A DNA stretch of 64,000 nt from Epiperipatus broadwayi (taxonomy: Eukaryota; Onychophora; Udeonychophora; Euonychophora; Peripatidae), in NCBI GenBank assembly GCA_028023455.1, contig JAQFVV010013362.1, forward strand, positions 62,001 through 126,000, written 5' to 3'. Positions within the stretch are counted from its first letter, which is position 1. Every line of letters starts with the position of its first letter. Below, piece by piece: positions 25,800-39,155 of this stretch. A program made the position numbers and the translations under genes. The notes under the pieces are model-generated. The model made no database searches. It was not told the DNA's origin and worked only from the letters and a program-made list of their open reading frames with translations.

Positions 25800-26017
25800 G
25801 TTGTTATAATATTGGTTTAATGTTATACAATAACAAGATATACAATGGATCAATCGCTTGGTTTGAAGAAGCGAGAGCTAAAGAATTTTCAATATATCCC
25901 AAGTCAGTCAACCAAGAAAATTTATATATGAACTTGTCAACTGCATATACAATTGTAAATAAATACTTTTTTAATAATGCTGAATCTTATTTAGCTGTTT
26001 TCAACAAGCTATTATTT
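25800..26017 (+). pseudogene. P4HA-like exon B (peptide-substrate-binding/TPR part)
   Basis: Preceded by a T-rich tract and TATAG, followed by GTTTAT (a weak donor). Joined in phase to exon A it begins G, then CYNIGLMLYNNKIYNGSI, then AWFEEARAKE. This matches the P4HA stretch 'DCFELG...YN..DYyh.i.W.eeAl' at the start of the TPR-like peptide-substrate-binding domain. It continues NLSTAYTIVNKY and FNKLLF, fitting the second helix pair and the usual 'T..LL.lDP' end. This exon has no stop. It lies 200 bp after the giant-LTR element, which fills the intron before it. The donor leaves phase 0, whereas the next exon seems to need one extra base, so the chain may be broken here. Similarity is by recognition only, without alignment scores. 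Confidence 0.65.
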
Positions 26018-26527
26018 GTTTATTGATTTAGTATCAAGCCAAATTTTAGATTAACCACTATTATTGTTTGTTTATATTTTATTTCTACAGATAACTTTTT
26101 TTTGGCATTCAGTCATTATTAATTGATTTTGCATGTCATTTAGCTGATTTTATTCCTATAAAAGTATTTTTTTCTAGGAATAAATTATACCTCTAAGTAA
26201 TTTTAATGTCTAGATCTATTCATGGCTTTTTTCTTTTTTAAAAAAAAACTATACACGTTTATTCTTTCCTGGCAAATTATGTATTATCTTCGAAAAGCAC
26301 TTCTGATTAAATTCCGAATTTATCATGTTCACCGTATGAATATTTTTGCAATAAACATTTTAATTAACATGTAATGTAAAATAACAATAGTAGTAAGGTT
26401 ATATACCCACACAATATAGTAACACTATAAACAATTAAAAATAATTAATATTTTGTAAATCTACAATAAGCCAAAAAAATAAATAAATAATATCTTTCAT
26501 ATGATAGAGTACTGTTGTGATATTTAC

Positions 26528-26529
<2 letters not shown>

Positions 26530-26606
<77 letters not shown>
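26530..26606. repeat. (TA)n microsatellite
   Basis: About 75 bp of pure TA. Confidence 0.97.
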
Positions 26607-26607
<1 letters not shown>

Positions 26608-29600
26608 CAAATCAAGTCTTTCCATTACATAATCATTTTTTCCCTTCCCTCTACAATTATTAATCCCTTATAAGTTAGTCTTTAAATTATAAAGACCAAA
26701 TGGAAAACATTAATTATTATATTCTTGCTTCAATATAATAATGTTATTACATAATGCAGTGAAATGTCACCTTTTGGGTCTTTTTTAGCTACCATGATAC
26801 TCATCATTTGATCTTTATTTATTTATTTATTTCTGTATTTATTTTTCTAAGAAAACACTATAATAATTATAAAATCATCAATTAGTTTTTCAATCTCAAA
26901 CTCCATCTTCCTATGGTTTCATTCTCAACCTATATACTAAATATAACCAATAATAATTTTATGTTGTGTATTATAAACTCTGAATCCCTATATCTCCCTG
27001 CAACACTTTAATCTACCATTTATGAGATTGTGTTAAATATTAATAGACCATCCTTTGGTGTATCTAAGTAAACTACCTATCTCTGCTTTAGCTAACAACT
27101 TAATCATTACCTTCCTAATTTTAACTTATATCTGTTTGATATCATTAATTGTTTCTACAAATTACCAACTAAATTACTCTTAATTTCATATAGCTATATC
27201 AAATGGTTCATCATAAAACATAAGATCAAATTTAAAATATCATCCTTTCTCCTTTCAATATTGTACCTTTAAACACAAGCCCATCTCTTTGTTATATCAT
27301 CAATATTATTAATTATTTTAGGATATATTTCATTAACTCATTACTTAGATCTATTGATTTTAATTATCTAACAATATTTGCTAAGGACATTTTTTTTTAC
27401 AAAAACAGATAATGCCACACGTAATCAAATTACATCAGATATTAATTTCACAATATATTGATCTGCTATTCCATGATTGCAATAACAATTATATTTACAT
27501 TAGGGACTTAATTAATATGCATACCAATATGATGTGTAAAGTTTTTTTCTTTATTTTCTTTAAATATAAGTTCGTAAACAAACAAACAAACAAACAAAAA
27601 TAAACCAACAAAAATATTGTCTCATAAAAAAAAAAAAAAAAACTTTGAACATTTACTAGCATTATAATTGTCTCTCTTGGATTCTGGTTGGTTGCACATC
27701 CCTACTGTATATTGTTATCACTTTCGTTTCAAATACTTCCTTGGTTGCCTATTAACATTACAATCACCTTTGCTCCAATTATTCTCATCTGACAGATTAC
27801 TACAATTATCACAATTTATACATCTGGTCAGGTTATTGACATGGTAGCCGTTTTTTTTTTAAATAATTAAAGATTATCTGCAACTTGTCTTATATGTTTG
27901 ATTTCAATACTCCGAGCACTAGTAATAAATGATTTAGCATTCAACATATTCATTGCTCCTTTTTGGTTACTACTATTAATAATAAGAAAGCATTTCACAT
28001 TTTCTTTTAACAATAGAATAAAATTACATATTACAGCAGTATTATATTTGCTAATGCACTAAGGTTTATTTCATCTGTTATTCACAATTTATATTCAATG
28101 CATCTTTATTCCTTATTAAATATTTTTGAGGATAGTTTTACTTTATTACACTTATATATATATCTTTTTTGTTTTATTCCAGATGATAAATAATACTTTC
28201 TTTCCAGTTAGTAGACCGCTGTTATTCGCACTCATATAAATGTAATTATAATTTAACATATATATATATAACAGTCATTATAAGTTTTTTAAACTATACA
28301 TAAAATTAACATTAAAATTAGTACTGCCCAGTTTAATCATTTCCTCACTTAACATTTGATTAAAACATGATTTAAGATTTATCTTTGAATCTGATTTTTT
28401 TTTAACATTTAATCTATGACTAATAAAATCCTTAATATAGCATAGATAAATGAATATTCTCTTAAGTGAAATAATGCAAATAATAAAATTTAAAATAACA
28501 ACAGGGATTTCTTGACTGGAATTAGATGTTCAGGACTTGAAACTAGGTCATAATGAAAATTGAATTACTCACTCTATGGTAAGAATTACTTTTAAAATCT
28601 GTTATATATTTGGATTGCTTATAAATACAATTTTTTTGACTTGTTAAAAATTAAATATTTTAAAGTTTTATAATATTTTACTGAGAAACTTATTAAAACA
28701 GCTCTCTGCCTTTTTTTTTTTTTTGAATCTCTTCTCCAATTGTCTGCTGGTTTTTCTTTTTTTAAAAACCGCGCGATAATTCATGTCAACAAACGATTTC
28801 CTAAAATCTGATTGGCTTACTCCCAAAACAAATTTTGCAATTTTTAACTTAAAATATATTTTTTTTTTTTGTTTCTAGTTGAAATCAGTAATAATAAAAA
28901 AAAATTATGAACGAAATTAATGTAAATCATTACTTTAAGTCCAAGTTTCAGTTCTGATCGTATTTTTATAAAAGACATTATTACTTGAATTTAACTATAA
29001 AATTTAAGATTACATATCTTCGTTTATAAAATATTATAATTACAATAATTTCAAACTAAATTCTTATTTCGAAGTAAATAATTGTTCCTTCTTTCATTCA
29101 TTACAATTTTAGATTTTTTTTTAGCTCTTAAAGGAACAATGTACTAAAATAAATTAAAGTCAAATTATCAGTAACGAATGTTTATAGATTGACCTCTATT
29201 GTATTTAAAAAATTATATGGTAGAATATAATATTAATAAATGATGATAAATAGCAACAATTATCAAATCTCTACATATTCTCTTTTTAAAATTTATATAT
29301 TAAAACATTACGTTTTAAATTTAAAATTTTGGAACTATAATTTATATTTTATATGCCATTCTTATACTGGATAACCGATCAAACCGTTGCAATATATATA
29401 TATTTAATTAATTACTCATGCTTATATATAATTAAAAAAACAAACTGTATTGAGTTTGAAATCAGATTTAAAGGTTAGATCTTAGGTAGATACAATCTCC
29501 AGTTTATGATTAATGTGTTTATGTGAAATAGCTTAAGTTTCATTTAGAGATATGCAATCATTGATTCATTCTTATGTAGTTATGTTCATGATTTTCTTTT

Positions 29601-30082
29601 TTTTTATTTTCAAAAATATAAATTGATCATTCATTTTTTTTAAATAGAGTTCAATTTCAACTTAGGACTTTCAATTTATATTTATCATCTATTCCATCTC
29701 AAAATATCAACACTCATAACCACACATATGTCATAAAGATAAATGATTCTCAATACACAGTATTTATTGCAGAACCAGCGCTCAACAATTGGGCCAGATC
29801 ATAATCTCTCACACAATTGATTATTTATTAATTATGCTCTCTATATGGGACATGAAATGTGTTGGTCTATTAGCTTTTAAGATCAATGCTAATTTAAATT
29901 TTCTCTTTATGTTTATAAAATATTTAAAATCAATATACTTATTATCCTGCAGGTAACAGGAAGGAGGTGTAACTTTTACCATGTTGCTTGATCCACACTT
30001 TGTATTTATAAATACAGATAGTGTTGTTGAAATATTCTAACAATTATTTCTATTTATTTAATATATATGTATATGCATGTAA
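26607..30082. other. Intron 2 sequence, no gene recognised
   Basis: AT-rich and pyrimidine-leaning. It contains short homopolymers, (AAAC)n at about 27577-27598 and small (TA)n runs at 28258 and 29392. No coding or repeat homology that I can support. Confidence 0.45.
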
Positions 30083-30360
30083 TATAAAGAGTGTGCTAGT
30101 AGATCTAAACACACATTTTTTAATGATAAATTTCGCAAGAGAATGCATTCAAATTCTTTATCTAGAATTATCCGTATCCCCAGATTGGTTTCAAACTAAC
30201 GGGTGAAGAGCTAAGATATCCAGACCCTAGATTTAAAATACATATTCAAGCACAATATCTAATACTTAACTATTAAGTAAAAAATCTGAAAATAATCCAG
30301 CTATCCAACTTAAATAGCTACATGAGACTAAACAAAATTCAGATTCACCATATATTAATA
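30083..30360 (+). repeat. SINE-like interspersed repeat, copy 1
   Basis: It contains the landmarks AAAGAGTGTGCTAGTAG, AGAGAATGCATTCAAA, TCTAGAATTATCC, AGAGCTAAGATATCCAGA and TAATACTTAACTATTAAG. All of these recur in the same order in the copy split by the hAT element and, reversed, at 33960-34330. Confidence 0.7.
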
Positions 30361-30469
30361 GCCTTAGCAATCTAACATAGCCAAAAGCCTTAACAGCTAA
30401 AGTATGATATTAAAAAAAATCAAGTCATATATCACGTGAGTTATTTAGTTTGTATTTACAAATGTTGGT

Positions 30470-30570
30470 CAAGCGTTGTTAGCAGAGAGGTCAGTGCATC
30501 TGCCTTGCAAGCAAGCCGTTGGTTGCAGACGGTTGTTGTAGGTTTGCCTACCAGCTGATGCTATGGCATA
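30470..30570 (+). repeat. tRNA-derived SINE head
   Basis: TAGCAGAGAGG (30480-30490) is a perfect match to the Pol III A box TRGCNNAGNGG. GGTTGCAGACG at 30521 is a B-box-like sequence (8 of 11). It starts CAAGCGTTG and ends GATGCTATGG, like the diverged copy at 44782, and runs directly into the SINE-like body that follows. Confidence 0.6.
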
Positions 30571-30682
30571 TAGAAAAAAAGTGTGTTCTAATAGCTCTAA
30601 ACATGTATCTTTTATTTATTTATTTATTTATTATTTTACAATAAATGTAACAAGAGAACACATTCAAAATCTTTATCTAGAA
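30571..30682 (+). repeat. SINE-like repeat, copy 2, left part
   Basis: It runs from GTGTGTTCTAATAGCTC to CTTTATCTAGAA, where the hAT element interrupts it. The repeat resumes at 33803. A (TTTA)n run lies at 30609-30634. Confidence 0.7.
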
Positions 30683-31399
30683 TAGTGATTTTCAACGTGG
30701 TCAATGAATAGGTACGATACGTTTTGGATTTTGTTATTATAATCCTTGCAAATCACAAAAATTACAATATATCTTCTAAAAATAAAGATAATAGTAGTTT
30801 TTACAATGTTTTTCATGAAAATTATAATTTTTTTATGAAAATTATAATTTTTTGAATTATCACGGTATTTCTTGCTGATATTTAAACCCAATTTTCCTGC
30901 ATATTATTAAAATATGACAAAACTAAATAATTATTGGTTCACAAGATTATTTAAGAATCTGCTTCCTAGTGTCTATGATTACGTACAAGTTTCTAAAGTT
31001 TTCATACCACTATCACATCGAGCAATCACACACAGTGAATAATGTTTGTTCGACTTGTTCAGATCAAAACTTTTGCGTGGACATGTTAAATTAAAAGTGT
31101 TAAAATCAAACCTTGGTTGTTTCCCTTCTAAATTTTGAGAAAAAAAATGATTGAAAAATATTAACTTTATTTAGTGCAAAATACAGATGCAAATGAAAGT
31201 GAATCAAAAATATCTTGTTTAAGAGTATTTAAGGAAAGTAAGTACAGACTTTTAGTTAGTTAATCATCCAGATTGTAATTTTGGCCACATTTTTTAGTTA
31301 AATATTTCAAATAAAGATAATACCTGTTAAAATATATTAAAAAGACTGTAATGCATGCTCGAACAAAAAAATTAAATATCCAACAAAGAAATAGTCAGT

Positions 31400-31480
31400 G
31401 TTTCGGATATAGTAAAAAAATAATTATTTCTTACTTTTTGTTTCGGATATAGTAAAAAAAATAATTATTTCTTACTTTTT
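31400..31480. repeat. 40-bp tandem duplication
   Basis: GTTTCGGATATAG...CTTACTTTTT occurs twice in tandem with only an A-run difference, inside the hAT 5' region. Confidence 0.85.
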
Positions 31481-31671
31481 AAGGTTTGTTTTTCTTTGTG
31501 TAGGTGTTCGTGTTAAAAGAGTAAGAAGTGCTCAGATATTTTTTCAATTGTCATTGCACTTAGTTTTAATGTAAGTGTCTCAATAGTCTTACTCCAGTCA
31601 ATTAATTTTAAATTTTTTATCTTACGAGATTTAAATAGCTTGTTTTTGTCGACAGATATCTTCTACTCAAT

Positions 31672-33360
31672 ATGGCAGAGGCTAAAAAAATGTAGGCAGT
31701 ATAGCATTAATTAATTGAAGTTTTGATTTATCCACCAGTATCAGACAAGCATTTGCCCATAGGTCTTCTGTGCCACAAAGTTTTAAGCAACAATGCTATG
31801 AAACCATCTAAGCTGGAGAATCATCTGAGAATGTTACATGCTGTTAAAACAGGTAATGATTTGATATGCTCTAAAACTCTGAAAGAAAAACTTCAGCAGA
31901 GAATCATGCTAGGAAACATGTTTGCTTCAATGTCAAAAAGAGACAATGATGGTTTGCTGGCATCTTACAATATTTCATCACTCTTAGAAAAATCAGGAAA
32001 GCCTCATACTATCGGAGAACAGCTGATTTTGTTAGCTGTTGAGAAGGTTTTAAAAAACTGTTCTACACAAACCTATATATGATATACTCCAAAAAGTTCC
32101 TTTGAGTGACAACACAGTTCAAAGATATATTGATGAAATGAGTCACGATGCAGAAATCTTCTTGTATAATTATTTAACGAACAAATTATTTTCCCTTCAA
32201 GTCAATGAGTCAACTTTAACTGATATCAAAGCACTATTAATGGCATGTGTTTGTTCTGTTATGGATCAAAAAATACATCAAGAATTGCTTTTTGTGAAAA
32301 CTTTGACAACAGAGACTAAAAGGTGAATCAATATTTAATTTCATGAAAAAAGTGATCCTCTTAACAATTATAATATTGGTAGCAGCAGATGAAGCACCAG
32401 CCATGGTTTTTAAGCTATTTAAAACAAAAAGTACTTGGTGGTATATTTGCAATTCATTGTGTCATTCACCAGCAACATTTAGTACCGAAAAATCTAAGTG
32501 CTAGATTGCATCAATCTCTCAAATTCTCATAACAGCAATGGACAGCATTCATAGCAAAACGTTAAATTCTAGGTTGTTTGAGCAGTTGTGTGAAGAAAAT
32601 GACATGAATTTTCATTGACTATTTCTTCACATTGAAGTATGCTGTTTCTCAAAAGACATGTTTGAAAAGACTTTTTTTTTCAATTTTTGAACTCATTTTA
32701 AATTTTTTGGAAGATAAAGATCCCATTTTGAAAGAAAATGTAATAAAATGGAAACCAGATATTACTTATTTAACAGATATATCTGCTAAATTTAATGAGG
32801 TTAACTTGCAGTTACAAGGAAACAGCCTGAATTTAATAAAAAAAAAATCCATAATTTCAGATTTTTTTGCCAGAATTAACCTATTCAAACAAAACATTGA
32901 AAGGTTGTGAATTTTCATAGTTTACAACTTATCATTGACAAATGTTCAGGATGATGACATTTTAGCATATGTTCAACATATGTCACACACAGACTTTAAA
33001 ACTAGATTTGATGAAGTTTTAACTGGAAATACTCCACTGGGTTATCCATCCATACAATGCAATTGAAGAATCATATATTGCACTCCAAGAACTCACGAAA
33101 ATAAGTACTAATGAAGAATTTAAAGAGAAGTTCAAAAGAGAATATCAGCAATTCTGGCTTCAAAAAATATAGCTGTTACTTACCCTACATTATGGAATAT
33201 TGCAAAAAAATTGATACTTTTTTCATGTTGATACTTTGTGGAAAGAGGTTGTAGTGCATTAACTAATCTGATGACCAAAAAAAGAAATTGTATGCAAATA
33301 ACTCAGTGAGGAGATTTAAGGCTATACCTATCATTTCACTTCAAATATTAAGCAATTGCT
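31672..33360 (+). pseudogene. Broken hAT transposase, ZBED5/SCAND3-like
   Basis: It starts MAEAKKM at 31672, with TAG as the eighth codon. In the same frame follows a BED-type zinc finger region (LLCHKVLSNNAMKPSKLENH, then LRMLH) whose first Cys appears replaced by Gly. Then comes SGKPHTIGEQLILLA (to 32082), and after a frame change PLSDNTVQRYIDEMS and LQVNESTLTDIKALL. The family motif here is LQLDESTD, so the catalytic Asp is Asn. Later fragments include KSTWWYICNSLCHSPAT and an FFSIFELILNFLEDKDP...LNLIKK segment at 32632-32910. Last is a C-terminal hAT dimerisation remnant around 33225-33330 (ALTNLMTKKRNCMQ in a shifted frame). Several frameshifts and stops make it non-functional. Confidence 0.85.
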
Positions 33361-33802
33361 ATTAGAGCATCAAGTCATCCCTTCCATTAACAGCAATAAT
33401 TATTGCATTTTTAGTTTTGAACCTTAGCTTTGTTTTATGGGTCTGTTACTAAATTCTCATTTTTGTCCAAAATCCAAACGTTTACTGAGTTTTGTGTCAA
33501 ATTTTAAAGAGAATTTTAATTTAGCATTTTTTTTTTATTTTAAGCTATTAACATTTAATTTTGTTTTATTTCATATAAAATAAGATTTTTAATTTGTTTC
33601 AATAAAAGTCTGAATAAAACATTTAAGTTTGTTTTCTTTTTGTACAAAGCCCTATTAATGTGAACAGCACTACGCCAGCTGTAAAAAACATATTTGATGA
33701 TATAAAGTGTTTAGGAAAATTTAATATTAGGCAGGTAGGTGCCTATGCCAATTAAATAATTTAGAAAGTGGTCCACAGGACAAAAAAGTTTGAGGACCTC
33801 TA

Positions 33803-33960
33803 ATCTAAAATTATCCCTACCCAAACTCATTTCAAGCTAATGGCTCTCATCAGTGAAGAACTAGGACATCCAGATTCTAGATTCAAAATACAAACTCAAG
33901 CACAACTTTTATGTAATACTTAACTATTAAGGAGAAACTCTGAAATTTTCAGATATGTAT
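33803..33960 (+). repeat. SINE-like repeat, copy 2, right part
   Basis: It resumes with ATCTAAAATTATCCCTACCC and continues through AGAACTAGGACATCCAGA and AATACTTAACTATTAAGGAG. On the minus strand 33829-33853 reads CTGATGA, a GAGC/GCTT stem, then GAAAT, a hammerhead-like core. Confidence 0.7.
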
Positions 33961-34330
33961 ATGACTTCAAAGTCATGTTGGTTAGTTGGATTTGATGACA
34001 TATAGATGATTGAAAATATCAGATATTCTATTTAATACTTAAGTATTATATAAATACTGTGCTTGAGTTTGTATCGTGACTCTACTATCTGGATATTCTA
34101 GCTCTTCACTGATGAGTGTCATTAGCTTGTAACATGTTTGGCAATAGAGATAATTCTAGATAAAAGTTTTGAATGTGTTCTCTTGTAGCATTTATCATGA
34201 AAAAAGCATAAATAAAAAAATAAATACTAAAAATATTTTATTTAAAGCTATTAGTTACTCTTTATATTATATTTGTAAATACAAGCTAAATAAGTCACAT
34301 GATGTATGATTTAATTTTTATTAATATATG
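33960..34330 (-). repeat. SINE-like repeat, copy 3, reversed
   Basis: Reverse-complement landmarks of copies 1 and 2, including the far end (CTTGTATTTACAAATA-type boundary, present on the plus strand as ATTTGTAAATACAAGC). It has a decayed CTGATGA...GTAAC core at 34109-34133. Confidence 0.7.
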
Positions 34331-35431
34331 CATGTGTGTGTGTATGTGTGTGTAATAATAGCTATCTCGGAAACAAAACATCATCAAGCTAAATAACCCT
34401 GGTATAATTTTTTTGCTTTATTTCTCATAAAGAATATCTATATATTGTAACATGATGGGTAAATGGGATAGATATATGGGGTGATGACAAATTGTCATCA
34501 ATTCCAGGTCAAAATTAAAATTTATGAGAAGTTTATTAAAAATATTAAAGTAAGGATATTAAATAAATGTTTATAATCATTATTGGTAAATATATTAAAG
34601 TGAGAATATATTAAGTAATGTTAATATCTAAATATATAAGTAATTTTATGTAGTAAAGAGAGCATAAGAACACTGTGAGAGATCAAGCCACCTATTCCTC
34701 AGACCAAATATAATTAATAATAAATCAATCAGTATTATCAATAAGTGAAACTAATACTCATCATTATGAGTGATCAAATAATAAATAAAATCAACAGTAA
34801 ATCCAGTGATTGGATGTGAAATGGGTCTTGTATTAATGATGGTCAAATAATAAAATAAAATCAACAGTAAATCTGGTGACTGGATTTGAAATGAGTCTTG
34901 TACAGACAAAGTCAACTATTTAGTAGTTTTCAGCTTGGGAAATTATTTAAAACAATTTTATTGTACCAACTAAGTGTTAGTCCATATGATATACACTTAT
35001 AAAAAAACAATAATATTGGGATATTAAAACATTCTGATCATCATCAATGCTTTGACCACTTGGTACCAATTAATGTACTGCCAACTATAAACACAATTTG
35101 TAATAGAAATTAAACTAAATAAATTTATAGTGCATGGGCTTTAAAGAATGTACTCTTCATGCCAATCCAGAATCATGATTATGATCATCATTACCAATTG
35201 CTGCCCATACACTAAAATACATCTCCATTTATATAATCAGTGTCCCTTTTAAAACAGAAATAAAGTTTTAACTTTAAACTTTGAACATTAAATTTTATTT
35301 TTAAATTGAAAGTTGTTTATAAATCACCTGTACACAGTATACATATATACGTGCCCTTTCCCAAAACAGAAAATTAAGTTTGCTTTTAACATCTTAACAT
35401 TCAATCTTAATTTTAAATTGGAAAGTCTTAT
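34331..35431. other. Intronic stretch with one tandem duplication
   Basis: No gene seen. A 69-bp unit (TCAAATAATAAA..AATCAACAGTAAATC..GTCTTGTA) is duplicated at 34772-34908. Confidence 0.5.
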
Positions 35432-35670
35432 ATCAGCATCATCATCACCATTATCAATCCATTGTAGGATGAAGCTCTCTCCAAGTTCAATTCATCTTCT
35501 CCAATCTCTAGCATTGCTTCTCCACATCACCACTGCACACTTTCTTATTTCATTCATTTATCTCACATGTGGTCTTTTTCTGGATTTTTTACAATCATTT
35601 GAATCCAGTTTAAGATTTCAATTGTCCATCTATTACTCCCAACATGCCTTGATAAGGACTTGTAAGAATT
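35432..35670 (-). mobile_element. RTE LINE 3' fragment
   Basis: On the minus strand it carries the 3' end shared with the long RTE copy at 55334: TGGATTGATAATGG followed by a TGATGATGATG tail. An internal deletion joins CATCTATT directly to ACTCCCAACATGCC. Confidence 0.75.
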
Positions 35671-36204
35671 GAAAGCACTTGGCAATAATTATTTAGTCAT
35701 TATTTTATTTATATTAAAGAAACTATGTTTTAACTATTGATGAAATGTTATATTATATTTATGTTTAAATAAAGTAAAATAGAAGTGAATCTCATGAGCT
35801 TTTCATAATTTAACATTAACTAATATCTTTATATCTGTTTTACAACAGGCAATTAATAAATTACAAATGTCCACTAAAGTAGTGTATTTATAGATCTCAG
35901 ATTAACAGTGATCCATTATCATATAAGCTGTTTTAGAGTAATTGTTATTCAACACTGTTTTAAAAAATTCTAGTCAAAGCAGGGATTAAAAGTAATCAGA
36001 AAATATAATTATGGATTTCACATATTTTTATGTTCCATTCTTTGTTAGTAACTATAATTTGATTGTATGCGTATTTATATTTTGGACTATTTTCATTGTC
36101 TACATGTCTTTAGAAAAAAATAACATTATTTAACTTTTCCATTTACATCCAACTCTTAATAATAGCAAACACAGGTTAAAATATGCATAATGCTTTGAGA
36201 AGTA

Positions 36205-36505
36205 TAATTCTCCACTCTTATTCAGGTATCACTAGCCTATCCAGGGACAATAATGGCATGGGAATTGAATCTGGATTCTTAGATTCTTGAATATTGAATT
36301 TTAAGGTAACACTTTAACCAACTGAGTCATCCTGTCAAAGGCAACAGTCAGTAGAAAATTCCATATACTTATGTATAAGGCTCTTCCTGATTTCTTCATT
36401 TATCCTAAGAGCAAAGTTGATTTGTGGTTTCCATATATTATGTATAATCACACTTGGTTAGCTTGTAGAGTTAATGATTGTCGTATGAGAAGAATTTTTG
36501 AATTA
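36205..36505 (-). mobile_element. Penelope-like element A, C-terminal end and 3' region with tRNA-like segment
   Basis: The minus strand aligns with 47300-47600: the same GTGATTATACATAATATATGG, TTGCTCTTAGGA and AGTATATGGAATTTTC landmarks follow each other. It then enters a tRNA-like block: TGACTCAGTTGG (A-box-like), TTACCTTAAAATTCAATA, and GATTCAATTCC (36261-36271, 10 of 11 of the B box). It ends GCATGCC-like, pairing with GGCA at the start. It is the continuation of the fragment at 37257-37998, interrupted by the 36506-37256 block. Confidence 0.6.
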
Positions 36506-36520
36506 CTTTTTCCTGTCCAT

Positions 36521-37095
<575 letters not shown>

Positions 37096-37256
37096 CATTT
37101 TTAAAAGTGATAGTTGACAAAGCTACAAGGTAGTTGAAAGTGCTTCTAAGTTATGGTTATACATATAATTTTTGTAAACTTTTAATTACTGTACTTTCAA
37201 ATATTTATTTATAAATTTACGTATATTATTTTGAAGAAATACAGACATCGATTTGT

Positions 37257-37998
37257 AATATATATATCCAAATGGACATTATATTCATTGGTACATACAT
37301 GGTCTGCTATATTAGACCCATCTGTTTTCTCTCTTCTAATCATTAGTTTTATCTCTGGCAGTCATTTTTTAATTGGGTGATTGATCATTCACATGATATT
37401 TAATAGATGCAGGTACTGCTTTTGAGCATTTCAAGTTTAAGCTTTGGAGACATTAGAATTATTTTAATGTGGTTTGGTTGCAATATTGTTATGAGGTTAT
37501 ACTGATTTCAGATTTTCTTTAATTTGTTTGTTATTTTTGTTATGTATGAAAACACTACAGTAATAATAACTGTTTTGAATTTTGGTGGTTCATTTTGCTG
37601 TCGATATAAGGTTTTTAAATAACAGTTGATGGATAATCATTTTTATAAGAGTTTGTTCTATATAGATCTTTTTTTCAAAACACTGGTTTCTGAACAAACT
37701 GTTTTTGCTCTATTCCATAGTGATAGTATAACACCATGTTTTGTGTTTCTGGTATCATTTTATGCATATACTAAGAATTTTCCTCTATTTGTTGGTTTTC
37801 TGTAAACTGTAGTTTTAATTTTTTCATAACAGGGTCTTATCACAAGAATATCTAAAATGCCAATTTTGTTCTAATTCTATTGTGATTATTTGAAAGAAAT
37901 ATGTTATTGATGATTTCCAGAATGCTTGTAGTATTGCTCCACCATTCTGTTCATGCAAACAATGTATCATCAACATGGTCTATTAGAAGAGGGTGCAA
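37257..37998 (-). pseudogene. Penelope-like element A, RT C-terminal part (broken)
   Basis: On the minus strand: DHVDDTLFA (RT catalytic motif, family RYVDDT), IGILDILVIRP, then TTVYRKPTNRGKFLVYA, the typical 'VYRKPTHTGRYL' signature. Several stops follow. The beginning of the GIY-YIG part (TGCCAGAGATAAAACTAATG to GACCATGTATGTACC) matches 47157-47227. Frames change repeatedly, so it is dead. The element resumes at 36505. Confidence 0.8.
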
Positions 37999-38389
37999 TC
38001 ATGGGTTATGTATTTCATTGCATCATCTTCAGAATCCTACCTGAAGACCCTAGGTCTGAAGGTAGTTAGATGTGACCCACTCTCTTTTCCCCTTCACACA
38101 CTGTCAACCGGACCCATTACAATATATATATATATATATCACTACCGCCATAATTTCAGAAATATTTTTTTTGTAAACCAAACATAAATCTGAATAAATT
38201 GGCAGCACAGATATAGAGGTTTATTTTATAGCAAAGAGATAAAAAGTAATCATTATGTTACTTTTTTTACTTATGGCACTTTATTTAGACTTATGTTTGT
38301 TTTACAAGCATTTAAATGAAGCGATAAACAAATGGATTAATGGATGGATTAGATAGATAAATAGATATGGTAGATAAATGTATACATTC

Positions 38390-38803
<414 letters not shown>

Positions 38804-39155
38804 TATATATCAGGTAGAATAGTTGCTTTCTTTTTTTTACAGATGGGAAATCTGTCCATAGCTGTTGATATTTTAAAGGGATATATCAAATACGGTAATT
38901 ATAGCATTAAATCAAACTTTATTTATCTTAAAGTGAGAATTATATTGGGAAAAAAGTTGAATATTTTAAAAATATTATCGTTATAAAGGATTAACAATAT
39001 TTTTGTTATATATAAAATGAAAATAAATTTAAGTAAAATCATATTAACAATAAATAGTAATAGTAATATTAGTAATAGTAATAGTAATAATAATGATATA
39101 TACAACATTTTATTAAACATTAAGGAAAATCTGCACAAGTTAATTATTTGATTTA

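Larger units (their letters stand above)
30683..33802 (+). mobile_element. hAT DNA transposon (ZBED5-type), 3.1 kb, inactive
   Basis: Left end TAGTGATTTTCAACGTGGTC; the right end reads, reversed, TAGAGGTCCTCAAAC. These are related imperfect terminal inverted repeats of the usual hAT form (YAGNGNTYYTCAA). It is flanked by ATCTAGAA (30675-30682) and ATCTAAAA (33803-33810), an 8-bp target duplication with one mismatch. The uninterrupted sister repeat at 30083 reads TCTAGAATTATCC across this point, confirming insertion. Inside is a broken transposase on the + strand. Confidence 0.88.
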
